Origin: an uncultured Muribaculaceae bacterium
GTDB taxonomy: Bacteria; Bacteroidota; Bacteroidia; Bacteroidales; Muribaculaceae
Direction of reading: 5' to 3'
DNA: 64,000 nt
Assembly: GCA_958439725.1 (NCBI GenBank)
Contig: CAUBWJ010000011.1
Coordinates: 1-64,000 of the forward strand
A program made the translations under genes and the position numbers. The notes under the pieces are model-generated. The model saw only the letters and a program-made list of their open reading frames with translations. It was not told the origin of the DNA and ran no database searches. Of the stretch, positions 26,656 to 35,986 are shown in pieces (positions within the stretch are counted from its first letter, which is position 1; each line of letters opens with the position of its first letter).

Positions 26656-26663
26656 TATATTTG
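26656..26663 (+). promoter_or_regulatory. -7 box of the broken GH97 gene
   Basis: TATATTTG lies 43 bp before the ATG at 26707. No good TTTG lies at the expected -33 distance. It indicates transcription starting near 26670 and rules out the longer frame from 26647. Confidence 0.5.
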
Positions 26664-26706
26664 TGAATCGTACCTGAGAAACATTTTTCAATCCCAAATC
26701 ATAATC

Positions 26707-28703
26707 ATGAAAAAGCTTTTTATTGCATTCGCACTGCTGACGCTCATAGGCGCCGCTTCATGCTCGAGGCGTACAGATGTGAAGTCGCCAGACGGCCGTA
26801 TTGAAGTTTTCTTCACCAACGACGGTGACCATCCGCAATATGCCGTTAATGTCGACGGGCGCGAACTCATCCTCCCTTCCGCTCTTGGAATAGTTTCCGA
26901 CCAATGGAATTTCGATTCCCGCAAAGCCAGTGTATCGGCTGAATTTTCACAGAAAGACACCGTCTGGAATCAGCCCTGGGGCGAAAACAAGGTTGTACGG
27001 GAAATTTATCGGGAAATGGCGGTCAATATGGCAGATTCCACATCAAAGCTTACTATACGCTTCCGCGTGTTTGACGACGGAATGGCTTTCCGTTACGAAT
27101 GGAAGGTTGACGGTGTGGATACCATTGCAGTGACTGATGAGCTTACAGAATTCAATTTCGCGATGAACGGCACATCATGGTCGATTCCGGGAAATTTCGA
27201 GACCTACGAGCTTGAATACCGCAATCTGGCGCTCACTGATGTTGAGGATGCCAATACCCCGTTCACATTCCGGACCGAAACGGGCGTTTACGGCTCAATC
27301 CACGAGGCCGCACTCTATGATTATCCCGAGATGACCCTGAAGCGTTCCCCGGAGGGTGGCCTGAAAGCCAATCTGGCCCCGCTGCCCGACGGAGTCAAGG
27401 CCTACGTCGGTCCGCAGTTCGTCACACCGTGGCGCACTATCCAGATTGGCAAGAGCGCCGTGGATCTGATCAACAGCAATCTTATAGTGAATCTCAACGA
27501 ACCGTCCAGAATCAAGGACACTTCATGGATAAAGCCCCAGAAATATGTGGGTATATGGTGGGGAATGCATCTCGGCACCCAGACGTGGACCGTGGGACCG
27601 CGCCATGGGGCTACAACTGCCAACGCCATAAAATATATAGATTTCGCCAAGGCCAATAATCTTCAGGGCGTTCTCTTCGAGGGCTGGAACAAAGGCTGGG
27701 AGAACTGGGGCGGAAACCAGAGCTTCGACTATGTGGGTGCCGCTTCCGATTTTGATATCGATTCCGTGGCTTCCTATGCCCGCGCCAACGGCATAGAACT
27801 CTGGGCCCACAATGAGACCGGCGGCAACATCCCCGAATATGAAGCTGCGATGGATTCGGCTTTTGCCTATTACGCAGGTCTGGGAATCCATACGGTAAAG
27901 ACAGGCTATGCCGGAGGTTTCAAGGGCGGCTATCTGCACCATTCGCAATATGGCGTGCGCCACTATCTGAAAGTGGTAGAGACGGCAGCGCGTTACCGGC
28001 TGATGATAGATGCCCATGAACCGATAAAGGAAACGGGCATCCGCCGCACCTGGCCCAACATGATGACGCGCGAGGGCGCACGCGGCATGGCATGGAATGG
28101 AACGCATGGTCGGCAGGCAATTCGGCCGATTATCTGTGTACGCTTCCTTACGTAAGGCTTCTTTCGGGTCCGATGGACTACACACCGGGTATTTTTGACA
28201 TTGACTATTCGCGCGCGAAGGCCGACAAGGGTCGCCTGGAATGGAACGGCCCGAATGCCGACTGCTGCATAAAGACCACTCTCGCACGTCAGATTGCCAA
28301 CTGGGTCATAATATATTCTCCGCTTCAGATGGCTGCCGACCTTATCGAAAACTACGAAGGTCACGACGCCTTTGAGTTCTTCCGCACGTTCAATGCCGAT
28401 TGCGACTGGTCTGAGGCCCTGCAGGGCGAGATAGGGGAGTATATAGTTGTGGCACGCCGCGCCGGCGATACATTCTATGTGGGAGCAGGCACCAACAGCG
28501 AGGCACGTGAAATAGATCTGCCTCTCGGCTTCCTGACCGCCGACCGCAGGTATCTTGCCACTTCCTACGCCGATGTTCCCGGCTCCGCCAATCCGGAGGA
28601 CATAAAGATAGCCACCAATACCGTGACATCCGCCGACGTTCTCAAGGTAAAGATGAATGCCACGGGCGGATACGCTCTCACCCTTCAGCCGCTTGAAGAA
28701 TAA
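26707..28703 (+). pseudogene. GH97 glycoside hydrolase (SusB-like, inverting type), frameshifted
   Basis: The first frame (26707-28155) encodes a lipoprotein signal (LIGAASC) and most of a GH97 alpha-glucosidase. Motifs are ELWAHNETGGNIPEYE and VKTGYAGGFKGG, with Gly where retaining GH97 members have the nucleophile Asp, which suggests an inverting SusB-like enzyme. At 28085-28094 the pentamer GCATG is doubled. Removing one copy restores ARGMEWNAWSAGNSADYL and a continuous frame to 28703 (663 residues, the normal size). The shift falls at the MEWNAW segment, where SusB-type enzymes keep a catalytic Glu, so the truncated product should be inactive. It could be a true mutation or an assembly error. 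Confidence 0.88.
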
Positions 28704-28712
28704 GAGGTAGAA

Positions 28713-28768
28713 ACATAACGAATCCGGGCTGCCGCTACAGATGTAGGGACAGCCCGGATTCGTTATGT
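28713..28768. terminator. Long hairpin between the GH97 gene and DUF4295
   Basis: Perfect 19-bp arms at 28713-28731 and 28750-28768 enclose an 18-nt loop. It lies between converging genes and can stop both, although the following T-runs are short. Confidence 0.75.
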
Positions 28769-28812
28769 TAAGCAGCGGAGGCAGCCTCCGCAAGTATGAT
28801 GTTTACAGCTGA

Positions 28813-28962
28813 TTATTTCAGTGCGTCTTTAACTGCATCGTTGGGAACCATCTGCTCCTGGAAGGTGTAGGCGCCGGTTTTGGGCGATTTAACTACTTTG
28901 ATAACCTTGGAGTAGGTACGTCCTTCGCCTTTCTGCAGAGATGCTACGGTTTTCTTTGCCAT
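28813..28962 (-). CDS. DUF4295 small protein of the L33-L28 operon
   Basis: A 49-residue basic protein starting MAKKTVASLQKGEGR, then YSKVIKVVKSPKTG and ending DAVKDALK. This is the DUF4295 family, which in Bacteroidetes regularly follows rpmB and rpmG and is thought to be a small ribosome-associated protein. The gene is 12 bp downstream of rpmG on the same strand. No enzymatic motif is expected at this size. Confidence 0.9.
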   Translation of the reverse strand: MAKKTVASLQKGEGRTYSKVIKVVKSPKTGAYTFQEQMVPNDAVKDALK

Positions 28963-28974
28963 ATCGGGTAGTTA

Positions 28975-29163
28975 TTATTTGATTTCTTTGTGAACGGTTA
29001 CTCTCTTGAGGATAGGGTTGTATTTCTTAAGCTCCAGACGCTCGGTGGTGTTCTTGCGGTTCTTGGTGGTGATATAGCGAGAAGTACCGGGCATACCGCT
29101 GGCTTTGTGTTCTGTGCATTCAAGGATTACCTGCACGCGATTACCTTTAGCTTTCTTTGCCAT
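28975..29163 (-). CDS. rpmG: 50S ribosomal protein L33
   Basis: A 62-residue basic protein, MAKKAKGNRVQVILECTEH, followed by GTSRYITTKNRKNTTERLEL and KKYNP, all L33 signatures. The zinc-binding Cys pairs of some L33 proteins are mostly absent here; only one Cys is seen, so it is the Cys-minus form. It sits 5 bp after rpmB and 12 bp before DUF4295. Confidence 0.97.
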   Translation of the reverse strand: MAKKAKGNRVQVILECTEHKASGMPGTSRYITTKNRKNTTERLELKKYNPILKRVTVHKEIK

Positions 29164-29168
29164 TGTTC

Positions 29169-29426
29169 TTAGAATTCTAAATATTTGATTTCAGTTAAAT
29201 AACCCTTCTCGGCAGCATCTTTGATTGCGGCGTCGAGACCCTTCTTGTTGATGGTGCGCAGACCGTTGGCTGAGAGGGTCAGGAGAATCCATGCATCCTG
29301 CTCAACCCAGTAGAACTTCTTGGTGAAGAGGTTGACGTTGAATTTGCGCTTGGTGCGACGCTTTGAGTGGGATACGTTGTTACCCACAATCGCTTTCTTG
29401 CCTGTGATCTGACAAACTTTTGACAT
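29169..29426 (-). CDS. rpmB: 50S ribosomal protein L28
   Basis: An 85-residue protein starting MSKVCQITGKKAIVGNNVSH and carrying SKRRTKRKFNVNLF, typical of L28. First gene of the rpmB-rpmG-DUF4295 operon. A complete promoter lies upstream at 29562-29593, which gives a leader of about 130 nt. No known ribosomal-protein leader motif is recognised in it. Confidence 0.97.
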   Translation of the reverse strand: MSKVCQITGKKAIVGNNVSHSKRRTKRKFNVNLFTKKFYWVEQDAWILLTLSANGLRTINKKGLDAAIKDAAEKGYLTEIKYLEF

Positions 29427-29561
29427 GGCTGTTCGTGTTACTTAGCTCAATAAATTTACTTATTTTTTAACTCTGCGTCTTATGGCCGCCATCTCAGTTC
29501 TCATATCACTGCTAAGCGCATCATTTTTAACAGCTTTACAGGATGAGCCATAAAACGAGTG

Positions 29562-29593
29562 CAAAGTAAGTCATTTTTCGCTACATAGACAAA
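29562..29593 (-). promoter_or_regulatory. Promoter of the rpmB-rpmG-DUF4295 operon
   Basis: On the minus strand TTTG (29593-29590) is followed after 20 bp by TTACTTTG (29569-29562), close to the Bacteroidetes consensus. It lies in the 225-bp gap between rpmB and the end of uvrA. Confidence 0.7.
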
Positions 29594-29651
29594 TTTTCAG
29601 ACGCTTATTCTCCAAATTAATTGAAAAATGTAGCTGAAAATATGCCAGGAC

Positions 29652-32522
29652 TTACCCGGCGGTGAGTTCGGCGCGGATGAATTCGGCGGTGGGGGACGTG
29701 CCGGCGGCGATTTCCTCAGGGGTTCCGGCGGCTATTATGCGGCCGCCTTCGCTGCCACCGTCGGGACCCATGTCTATCACATAGTCGGCGCATTTTATCA
29801 CGTCGAGATTATGCTCTATGACCAGTACGGTGTTTCCTTTGTCGACCAGACGGTTGAAGACATCGAGAAGCACGCGTATGTCCTCGAAGTGAAGGCCGGT
29901 GGTGGGCTCGTCGAGTATGAAGAGGGTTTTGCCGGTGTCGCGTTTCGAGAGTTCCGCCGCGAGTTTCACACGCTGGTTCTCTCCTCCCGATAGGGTTGAT
30001 GAAGGCTGACCGAGCTTGATGTAGCCGAGGCCTATGTCCTGAAGCACTTTGATTTTTCGCAGGATGGAGGGGACGGCTTCGAAGAATTCCACGGCCTGAT
30101 TTATGGTCATGTCGAGCACGTCGGCTATGGATTTGCCTTTGAAGCGCACTTCGAGTGTCTCGCGGTTGTAGCGTTTGCCGCCGCACACCTCGCAGGGCAC
30201 GAGCACATCCGGCAGGAAGTTCATCTCTATGGTACGGTAGCCGTTGCCGTTGCAGGCGTCGCACCGCCCTCCCGAGATATTGAAGGAGAAGCGCCCGGGC
30301 CTGTAGCCTCTTATTTTGGCTTCCGGCAGATTCACGAAAAGATTGCGGATGTCGGAGAACACACCGGTGTAGGTGGCGGGATTGGAGCGGGGGGAACGGC
30401 CGAGTGGAGTCTGGTCGACGGTCACCACTTTGTCTATGTTCTCTATTCCGAGCAGCTGACGGTAGGGGAGCGGTTGCTGCTGCGAGCGGTAGAAGCGGCG
30501 CGAGAGGATGGGCTGCAGGGTGGCGTTGACCAGCGATGACTTTCCGCTGCCCGACACGCCTGCCACACAGGTGAGGGTGCCCAGCGGGAGCGTAAGGTCC
30601 ACATTCTTGAGGTTGTGGCCGGATGCACCTTCGAGTTTCAGGAACTTTCCGTTTCCGGGCCGTCTCTGCGCGGGAATTTCTATACTTTTGCTTCCGGTGA
30701 GATATGATGCGGTGAGAGTAGCGGTCTCAAGCATCCTGGCAGGAGTGCCCTGAAACACCACTTCACCACCCTTTCGGCCCGCTTTGGGACCGATGTCCAC
30801 TATATAGTCGGCCTCCATCATCATGTCTTTGTCGTGCTCCACCACTATTATGGAATTGGAGGCGTCGCGCAGTTTTTTCAGCGACGTGATAAGGCGGTGG
30901 TTGTCGCGCTGATGCAGGCCGATACTCGGCTCGTCGAGGATATATAGCACATTCACAAGCTCCGAGCCTATCTGCGTGGCAAGCCTTATGCGCTGGCTTT
31001 CTCCGCCCGACAGTGTGGCCGAACGGCGGTCGAGCGAGAGGTAAGAGAGGCCCACGTCCACCAGAAACGACAGGCGTGTGCGTATTTCCTTCACTATTTC
31101 GCGGGCTATCAGGGCCTGGGTGGGCGAAAGGCGTTGCTCGAATGTGGAGGCCCAGCGGTAAAGTTCGCCGATGTCCATACGGGTGAGTTCGGCGATGTTC
31201 TTTCCGTCGACAAAGAAATGAAGAGCCTCGCGGTTGAGGCGCTGTCCGTGGCATTCGGGGCATTCGACCTTGGAGAAGAACTGTTCGCTCCAGTTGCGTG
31301 CGGCCGCTCCGGCATCGTCGTCGCGCTGCATCTCCAGATACTTCACAAGGCCCTCATAGGTCAGGAAGTAGTTGTTCATGGACATGGTGCCGTTCTCGAT
31401 CACCAGCCGTTCGTCGGTGCCGTCGAAGATGTCGTTGAGCGCTTCCTCGCTTATCTCGGATATCGGTGTCTTGAGAGTGTGGCCATATTTCTTTAGTATG
31501 GCCTCAATCTGCCAGAATATCATTGAGTTGCGATATTTCCCCAGCGGCACGATTCCTCCGGCATGGATGGAGAGAGAGGGATCGGGCATCACCTTTTCGC
31601 GGTCGACCTCGTTGACATAGCCGAGGCCCTTGCAGCGGGGACATGCGCCCTGCGGTGAATTGAACGAGAAGTTGTGTGGAGCGGGTTCGCGGTAGCTGAG
31701 GCCCGTGGCGGGGTCCATGAGTTGCTGCGAATAATGGCTTACGGCGTCGGCGTCCACATCGTAGATCATCATCTGCTTCTCGCCTTGACGCAATGCCTCA
31801 TCAACGGTTTCGCGCAGACGGGTGGTATCTTTGGCCGAGGCCTTCAGACGGTCTATCACAAGCTCAACGGAATGGTTCTTATAGCGGTCGAGCTTCATGC
31901 CGGGAGTGATTTCGCGAAGTTCGCCGTCCACTCTCACGGTAAGATAGCCTTTTTTGCGGAGGGATTCGAAAAGCTCTTTATAATGGCCCTTGCGGTTTTT
32001 CACAAGGGGGGCGAGTATGTAGATTTTCTTACCCTCGAATTTGGTGAGAATCAGATCAAGGATTTTCTCCTCGGTATATTTTACCATCGGTTCGCCCGAG
32101 AGATAGCTCACGGCCTGACCGATGCGTGCGTAGAGCAGTCGCAGGAAGTCGTAGATTTCCGTAGTGGTGCCGATGGTGCTTCGCGGGTTGCGGTTTACGG
32201 TTTTCTGCTCGATGGCTATTACCGGACTCAGTCCGGTGATTTTGTCTACGTCGGGACGCTCGAGATTGCCGAGCATATTGCGCGCGTAGGTGCTGAATGT
32301 TTCTATATAGCGTCGCTGGCCCTCGGCATAAATGGTGTCGAATGCCAGGGATGACTTGCCGCTGCCGCTCAGACCGGTTATGACGGTGAGGGCATTGTGC
32401 GGTATGCTCACGTCGATGTTCTTGAGGTTGTTGACTCTCGCGCCATAAACCTCAAGAGTGTCGAGCGGGCCATCGGTCACGATGTTTTCCTCAATGGTTT
32501 CAGTGTGCTTCTTATCTTTCAT
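29652..32522 (-). CDS. uvrA: Excinuclease ABC subunit A
   Basis: The 956-residue ATPase recognises DNA lesions in nucleotide excision repair together with UvrB. Two ABC modules are complete: Walker A GLSGSGKSSLAFDTIYAEGQ near residue 49 and GVSGSGKSSLVNATL near 640; signature LSGGESQRIRLATQIG and LSGGENQRVKLAAEL. Zinc-finger Cys pairs appear as CPRCKGLG, CPECHGQR and CDACNGNG..CEVCGGKR. I use ATG 32522; the open frame extends six codons to a TTG at 32540. The ATG overlaps the upstream transglycosylase end by 11 bp. Bacteroidetes often carry a UvrA paralogue, and the end of this copy does not show which one it is. Confidence 0.93.
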   Translation of the reverse strand: MKDKKHTETIEENIVTDGPLDTLEVYGARVNNLKNIDVSIPHNALTVITGLSGSGKSSLAFDTIYAEGQRRYIETFSTYARNMLGNLERPDVDKITGLSPVIAIEQKTVNRNPRSTIGTTTEIYDFLRLLYARIGQAVSYLSGEPMVKYTEEKILDLILTKFEGKKIYILAPLVKNRKGHYKELFESLRKKGYLTVRVDGELREITPGMKLDRYKNHSVELVIDRLKASAKDTTRLRETVDEALRQGEKQMMIYDVDADAVSHYSQQLMDPATGLSYREPAPHNFSFNSPQGACPRCKGLGYVNEVDREKVMPDPSLSIHAGGIVPLGKYRNSMIFWQIEAILKKYGHTLKTPISEISEEALNDIFDGTDERLVIENGTMSMNNYFLTYEGLVKYLEMQRDDDAGAAARNWSEQFFSKVECPECHGQRLNREALHFFVDGKNIAELTRMDIGELYRWASTFEQRLSPTQALIAREIVKEIRTRLSFLVDVGLSYLSLDRRSATLSGGESQRIRLATQIGSELVNVLYILDEPSIGLHQRDNHRLITSLKKLRDASNSIIVVEHDKDMMMEADYIVDIGPKAGRKGGEVVFQGTPARMLETATLTASYLTGSKSIEIPAQRRPGNGKFLKLEGASGHNLKNVDLTLPLGTLTCVAGVSGSGKSSLVNATLQPILSRRFYRSQQQPLPYRQLLGIENIDKVVTVDQTPLGRSPRSNPATYTGVFSDIRNLFVNLPEAKIRGYRPGRFSFNISGGRCDACNGNGYRTIEMNFLPDVLVPCEVCGGKRYNRETLEVRFKGKSIADVLDMTINQAVEFFEAVPSILRKIKVLQDIGLGYIKLGQPSSTLSGGENQRVKLAAELSKRDTGKTLFILDEPTTGLHFEDIRVLLDVFNRLVDKGNTVLVIEHNLDVIKCADYVIDMGPDGGSEGGRIIAAGTPEEIAAGTSPTAEFIRAELTAG

Positions 32523-33459
32523 TAATCCAGTTATGGTCAAAGACTTTAAGTTTGGACGGGTCGGTGGTCCTCTGCAGGGATGCTTTGGTGGGAATCAGCA
32601 CCTTGTAGGCTTTGCCCGTCTTGTTTGGAAGCGATTTGGCGCGTATCCAGGGATTGTTGTCGCGCAGAATGAGGTAGTTTATACCCTGTTCCTGTGCCCA
32701 TGTAGGCCAGTCTTCCACAGGATAATCCACAGTCACCGTCTTGTATTCGAGCGGTTGGTAGAGCTGCTCGGCAGTGAGATTGAAGCCATATTTCGCAGGG
32801 TGCTCCATAATCTCTTTCATGGCCAAAAGACGGAACATATAGCGCGAGGTTTCCTCGGCCAGATACAGATCGTAGGCGCTGGATGCCTGCTGTGCCTCGA
32901 GTTCGCGGCTCACGCGGGCCACTCCCGTATTGTAGGATGCGGCGGCCGATTCCCAGTTACCGAAACGGTTGTAGCTCGATTTGAGATAGCGGGCGGCGGC
33001 TGCCGTGGCTTTTTCAAGATTGTAGCGTTCGTCAACGTAGTCGTTGATTTCAAGGCCGTACTCTTTTCCGGCCGAAGGTATGAACTGCCAGAACCCGGCA
33101 GCCTTTGCGGGAGAGTAAGCGCGTGGATTGAGATAGCTCTCGATGCATGCCAGGTAAGCAAGATCGGTAGGAACACCGTTGGCCTTCAGTATGGGCATTA
33201 TTACGGGGAAATATCTGTTGGCGCGTTTGATTGTGAGGAGTGTGTTGCCGTGGGTGTAGACCATCGACGTCAGTTCCCGGTCGTAGCGTTCCCAGAGGTC
33301 GGGACGGTCAAGCTTTACGGCTTTCCCTGCAAATTCCACTTTGGAGGGAATCTCAGGATTTACTACGGGAGCTGATTCAAGCCGTTGCTGCTGGGCATAG
33401 GCCGTGCACGACATGAATGGGAAAGAAAGAATCAGAAGATAGTTTATGTAACGTTTCAT
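32512..33459 (-). CDS. Lytic transglycosylase, MltD-like
   Basis: A 315-residue exported protein with a signal peptide (residues 1-23, AYAQQ). The SLT/GH23 domain spans about residues 80-240, with the catalytic Glu in LAYLACIESYLNPRAYS, then AAGFWQFIPSAGKEYGL and SAAASYNTGVARV, matching MltD. It cleaves glycan strands of peptidoglycan. The C-terminal LysM repeats usual in MltD are absent; only a short tail of about 70 residues follows. It overlaps the start of uvrA and follows rlmB by 59 bp. Confidence 0.9.
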   Translation of the reverse strand: MKRYINYLLILSFPFMSCTAYAQQQRLESAPVVNPEIPSKVEFAGKAVKLDRPDLWERYDRELTSMVYTHGNTLLTIKRANRYFPVIMPILKANGVPTDLAYLACIESYLNPRAYSPAKAAGFWQFIPSAGKEYGLEINDYVDERYNLEKATAAAARYLKSSYNRFGNWESAAASYNTGVARVSRELEAQQASSAYDLYLAEETSRYMFRLLAMKEIMEHPAKYGFNLTAEQLYQPLEYKTVTVDYPVEDWPTWAQEQGINYLILRDNNPWIRAKSLPNKTGKAYKVLIPTKASLQRTTDPSKLKVFDHNWINER

Positions 33460-33518
33460 CAGTCAGGTATTTGGTTTGGATGGTTTTAATGAGATGGAAG
33501 TGTCTGGAGGAGTCCGGG

Positions 33519-34274
33519 TCAGATTACTTCGAGATTGGCTTTCAGTCGCTGCCGGACCACTTCGTACATAAGAACACCGGCGGCTACGGATACGTTCAGC
33601 GACCCTATGTGGCCGAACATGGGAATGGACACAAATGTGTCGCACTCTTTCAGCACTTCAGGGCTGATGCCGGTGTCCTCGGCGCCGAGCACAAGGGCTG
33701 TCGGCACGGTATAGTCGGCCGTGGTATAATTGATGTCGGCTTTTTCCGAAACGGCCACTACGTTGAAGCCCGACTGGCGCAGACGCTTCACAGCTGAGAG
33801 TGTAGTGCGTTCGCGGCAAACCGGAAGATGCATCAGGGCGCCTGCGGAGGTCTTTACGGCGTCTCCTCCCACACTCACGCTGCCGTGCTCGGGAATCACT
33901 ATGGCGTCGGCTCCCGCGCACTCGGCCGTACGGGCTATGGCACCGAAATTTCTCACATCAGTGATGCCGTCGAGCACTATCACGAAAGGTAGCACTCCGG
34001 CCTCGAAAAGCTCGGGTACGAGATTGTCAATGGAATGATAGGTGATGGCCGACATCATGGCTATCACGCCCTGATGATTCTTGCGGGTGATGCGGTTGAG
34101 ACGCTCCTCGGGCACACGCTGCACCACGAGTCTGTTTTCGCGCGCGAGGGCAAGAAGTTCGGTTGCAAGGGGCCCCGAAAGGTCTTTCCGTACAAACAGC
34201 TTGTCTATTTCTTTACCGGCCTCGATGGCTTCCATCACAGCTCTCAGACCGAAGATGTAATCGTTTGGTTGCAT
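33519..34274 (-). CDS. rlmB: 23S rRNA (guanosine-2'-O-)-methyltransferase
   Basis: A 251-residue SpoU-class (knotted) methyltransferase. The N-terminal substrate-binding domain is followed by three SPOUT motifs: LDGITDVRNFGAIARTAE near residue 105, LVLGAEDTGIS near 195 and IPMFGHIGSLNVSVAAGVLM near 215. RlmB methylates the ribose of G2251 in 23S rRNA; assignment to RlmB rather than a related tRNA enzyme rests on the N-terminal YIFGLRAVMEAIEAG. It lies 43 bp after recN in a long minus-strand block. Confidence 0.9.
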   Translation of the reverse strand: MQPNDYIFGLRAVMEAIEAGKEIDKLFVRKDLSGPLATELLALARENRLVVQRVPEERLNRITRKNHQGVIAMMSAITYHSIDNLVPELFEAGVLPFVIVLDGITDVRNFGAIARTAECAGADAIVIPEHGSVSVGGDAVKTSAGALMHLPVCRERTTLSAVKRLRQSGFNVVAVSEKADINYTTADYTVPTALVLGAEDTGISPEVLKECDTFVSIPMFGHIGSLNVSVAAGVLMYEVVRQRLKANLEVI

Positions 34275-34317
34275 TATTTAGGGTATTTTATATTAGAAAA
34301 ACAGGAGGGAAAACAGC

Positions 34318-35985
34318 TTAGAAAAGCCCTAAGAGTTTTCCGGCGGTATGGCGCGCCGATTCGTCGTCGGGCGAACCTGACAGCATCAGAGCCAGCTCGT
34401 CGATGCGCCTTTCCGGTGTCAGGCGTTCCATGCGGGTGTGGGTTGAGAGGTCGTCATCCTCTTTAAACACTTTGAAATGCACTTTGCCTTTGGCAGCCAC
34501 CTGAGGCAGATGGGTTATGGCTATCACCTGCAGTCCGGCGGCAAGGTCAAGCATCATCAGGCCCATACGGTTGGCTACGTCGCCCGACACTCCGGTGTCG
34601 ACTTCGTCGAATATGATTGACGGAAGTTCTATGCGGTTGGCGATAATGGACTTTATGGAAAGCATTATGCGCGAGATTTCGCCGCCGGAGGCAGCTCCGC
34701 CCACCGGAATGGGCTCCTGGTTCTTGTTGAACGCAAACCGGAATTCCACTGCATCCATTCCCGTGGGGCCGAGTTCGGAGGGCTCGACCGCAATGTTTAC
34801 CTGAAGATTTTTCATGCCGAGGGGGCGTGCGGTCTCTATCAGCTTCTCGCCGAAATCACGGGCTGCCTCCGCGCGGCGTTCGGAAATGGTGCGGGCCAGT
34901 TCCCGTGCGCGCGATTTGGCGCGCTTGGCCTGTGTCTCGAGCCGCAGAGCAAGAGAATCCGCTTCCGCGAGATGACTCAGGCGGTGTTCGAGCCGGTCGC
35001 GTATCGCAATCAGCTCCGATTCGGTTTCCACGCCATGTTTCCTCATCATGGCCCTTATTTCGGTTATACGGGCATCTGCCACCTCAAGTTCAGAGGGGTC
35101 AACGAGAATTGAGGCATCGATTGTCTCAACAGTCTCGGCTATATCGTTAAGCTCTATGCTTGCCGATTCCAGTCTGTCAAGAAGGTTCTGGTTGCGGACG
35201 CTTTCGGTAAATGTCTCCAGATCAGCTATGGCGTCGCGGGCCGTTTCTATGAGCGAAAGTATATTGCTGTCGCCGGTTTTCAGAGCCTCAAGGGCTTCGT
35301 TTGCCAGGCTCTTGCCACGGGTGGAATCGGCGAGCTGGTCACGCGACTGTTCGAGTGTGTCGAGTTCGCCGGGATGGAGATTGAGTTCCTCGAGCTGTTC
35401 AAGCTGGAACTGCATGAAGTCGGCGTTTGCCTTGTCGCGCTCCACTCCCGCCTTGAAAGCCTTGAGTTTATGGAGAGCTTCCCGAAAGGATGAATAGAGT
35501 TTGCCATATTCCTCGAGCAGCTGCTGGTTGGAGGCGAGTGCGTCGATTACATTGAGCTGAAAATCGGGCGTTGCGAGAAGCTGGTTCTGATGCTGTGAGT
35601 GAATGTCGACCAGATGCAGTCCCACTTCACGGAGCAGCGTGAGATTCACAGGGGTATCGTTGATGAAGGCTCTTGATCTGCCACCGGGAGAAATCTCGCG
35701 CCGGAGAATACACGTGGTGGCGTCGAAATCCACGTCGGCCCCTTTGAGAATTTCTGCCAATGGTGTTGAGGGTGACAGGCTGAAAGTGCCTTCTATCACC
35801 GATTTCATGTCTTCACGCCGTATGGCTTTGGTGTCGGTTCGTCCGCCGAGCAGCATTGACAGCGCGCCGATGATAATGGACTTACCGGCGCCGGTCTCGC
35901 CGGTGATGATGTTCAGGCCGCTGTCAAATTCGATATCAAGCGAATCTATCAGGGCATAGTTGGATATATGGAGAGACTTCAGCAT
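34318..35985 (-). CDS. recN: DNA repair protein RecN
   Basis: A 555-residue SMC-like ATPase for double-strand-break repair. Walker A is GETGAGKSIIIGALSM near residue 30, followed by two long coiled-coil arms (about 150-360), then the ABC signature ASGGEISRIMLSIK and Walker B IIFDEVDTGVSGDVA near 480. The start at ATG 35985 gives MLKSLHISNYALID, which aligns with the family start; a longer frame to 36054 is unlikely because it runs back into DUF4835. The DUF4835 stop is 1 bp away. Confidence 0.96.
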   Translation of the reverse strand: MLKSLHISNYALIDSLDIEFDSGLNIITGETGAGKSIIIGALSMLLGGRTDTKAIRREDMKSVIEGTFSLSPSTPLAEILKGADVDFDATTCILRREISPGGRSRAFINDTPVNLTLLREVGLHLVDIHSQHQNQLLATPDFQLNVIDALASNQQLLEEYGKLYSSFREALHKLKAFKAGVERDKANADFMQFQLEQLEELNLHPGELDTLEQSRDQLADSTRGKSLANEALEALKTGDSNILSLIETARDAIADLETFTESVRNQNLLDRLESASIELNDIAETVETIDASILVDPSELEVADARITEIRAMMRKHGVETESELIAIRDRLEHRLSHLAEADSLALRLETQAKRAKSRARELARTISERRAEAARDFGEKLIETARPLGMKNLQVNIAVEPSELGPTGMDAVEFRFAFNKNQEPIPVGGAASGGEISRIMLSIKSIIANRIELPSIIFDEVDTGVSGDVANRMGLMMLDLAAGLQVIAITHLPQVAAKGKVHFKVFKEDDDLSTHTRMERLTPERRIDELALMLSGSPDDESARHTAGKLLGLF

Positions 35986-35986
35986 T

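Noticed and set aside
32522..32540. Six-codon N-terminal extension of UvrA from TTG
   Set aside because: The ATG at 32522 is a better start, and the extension is not part of the conserved protein.
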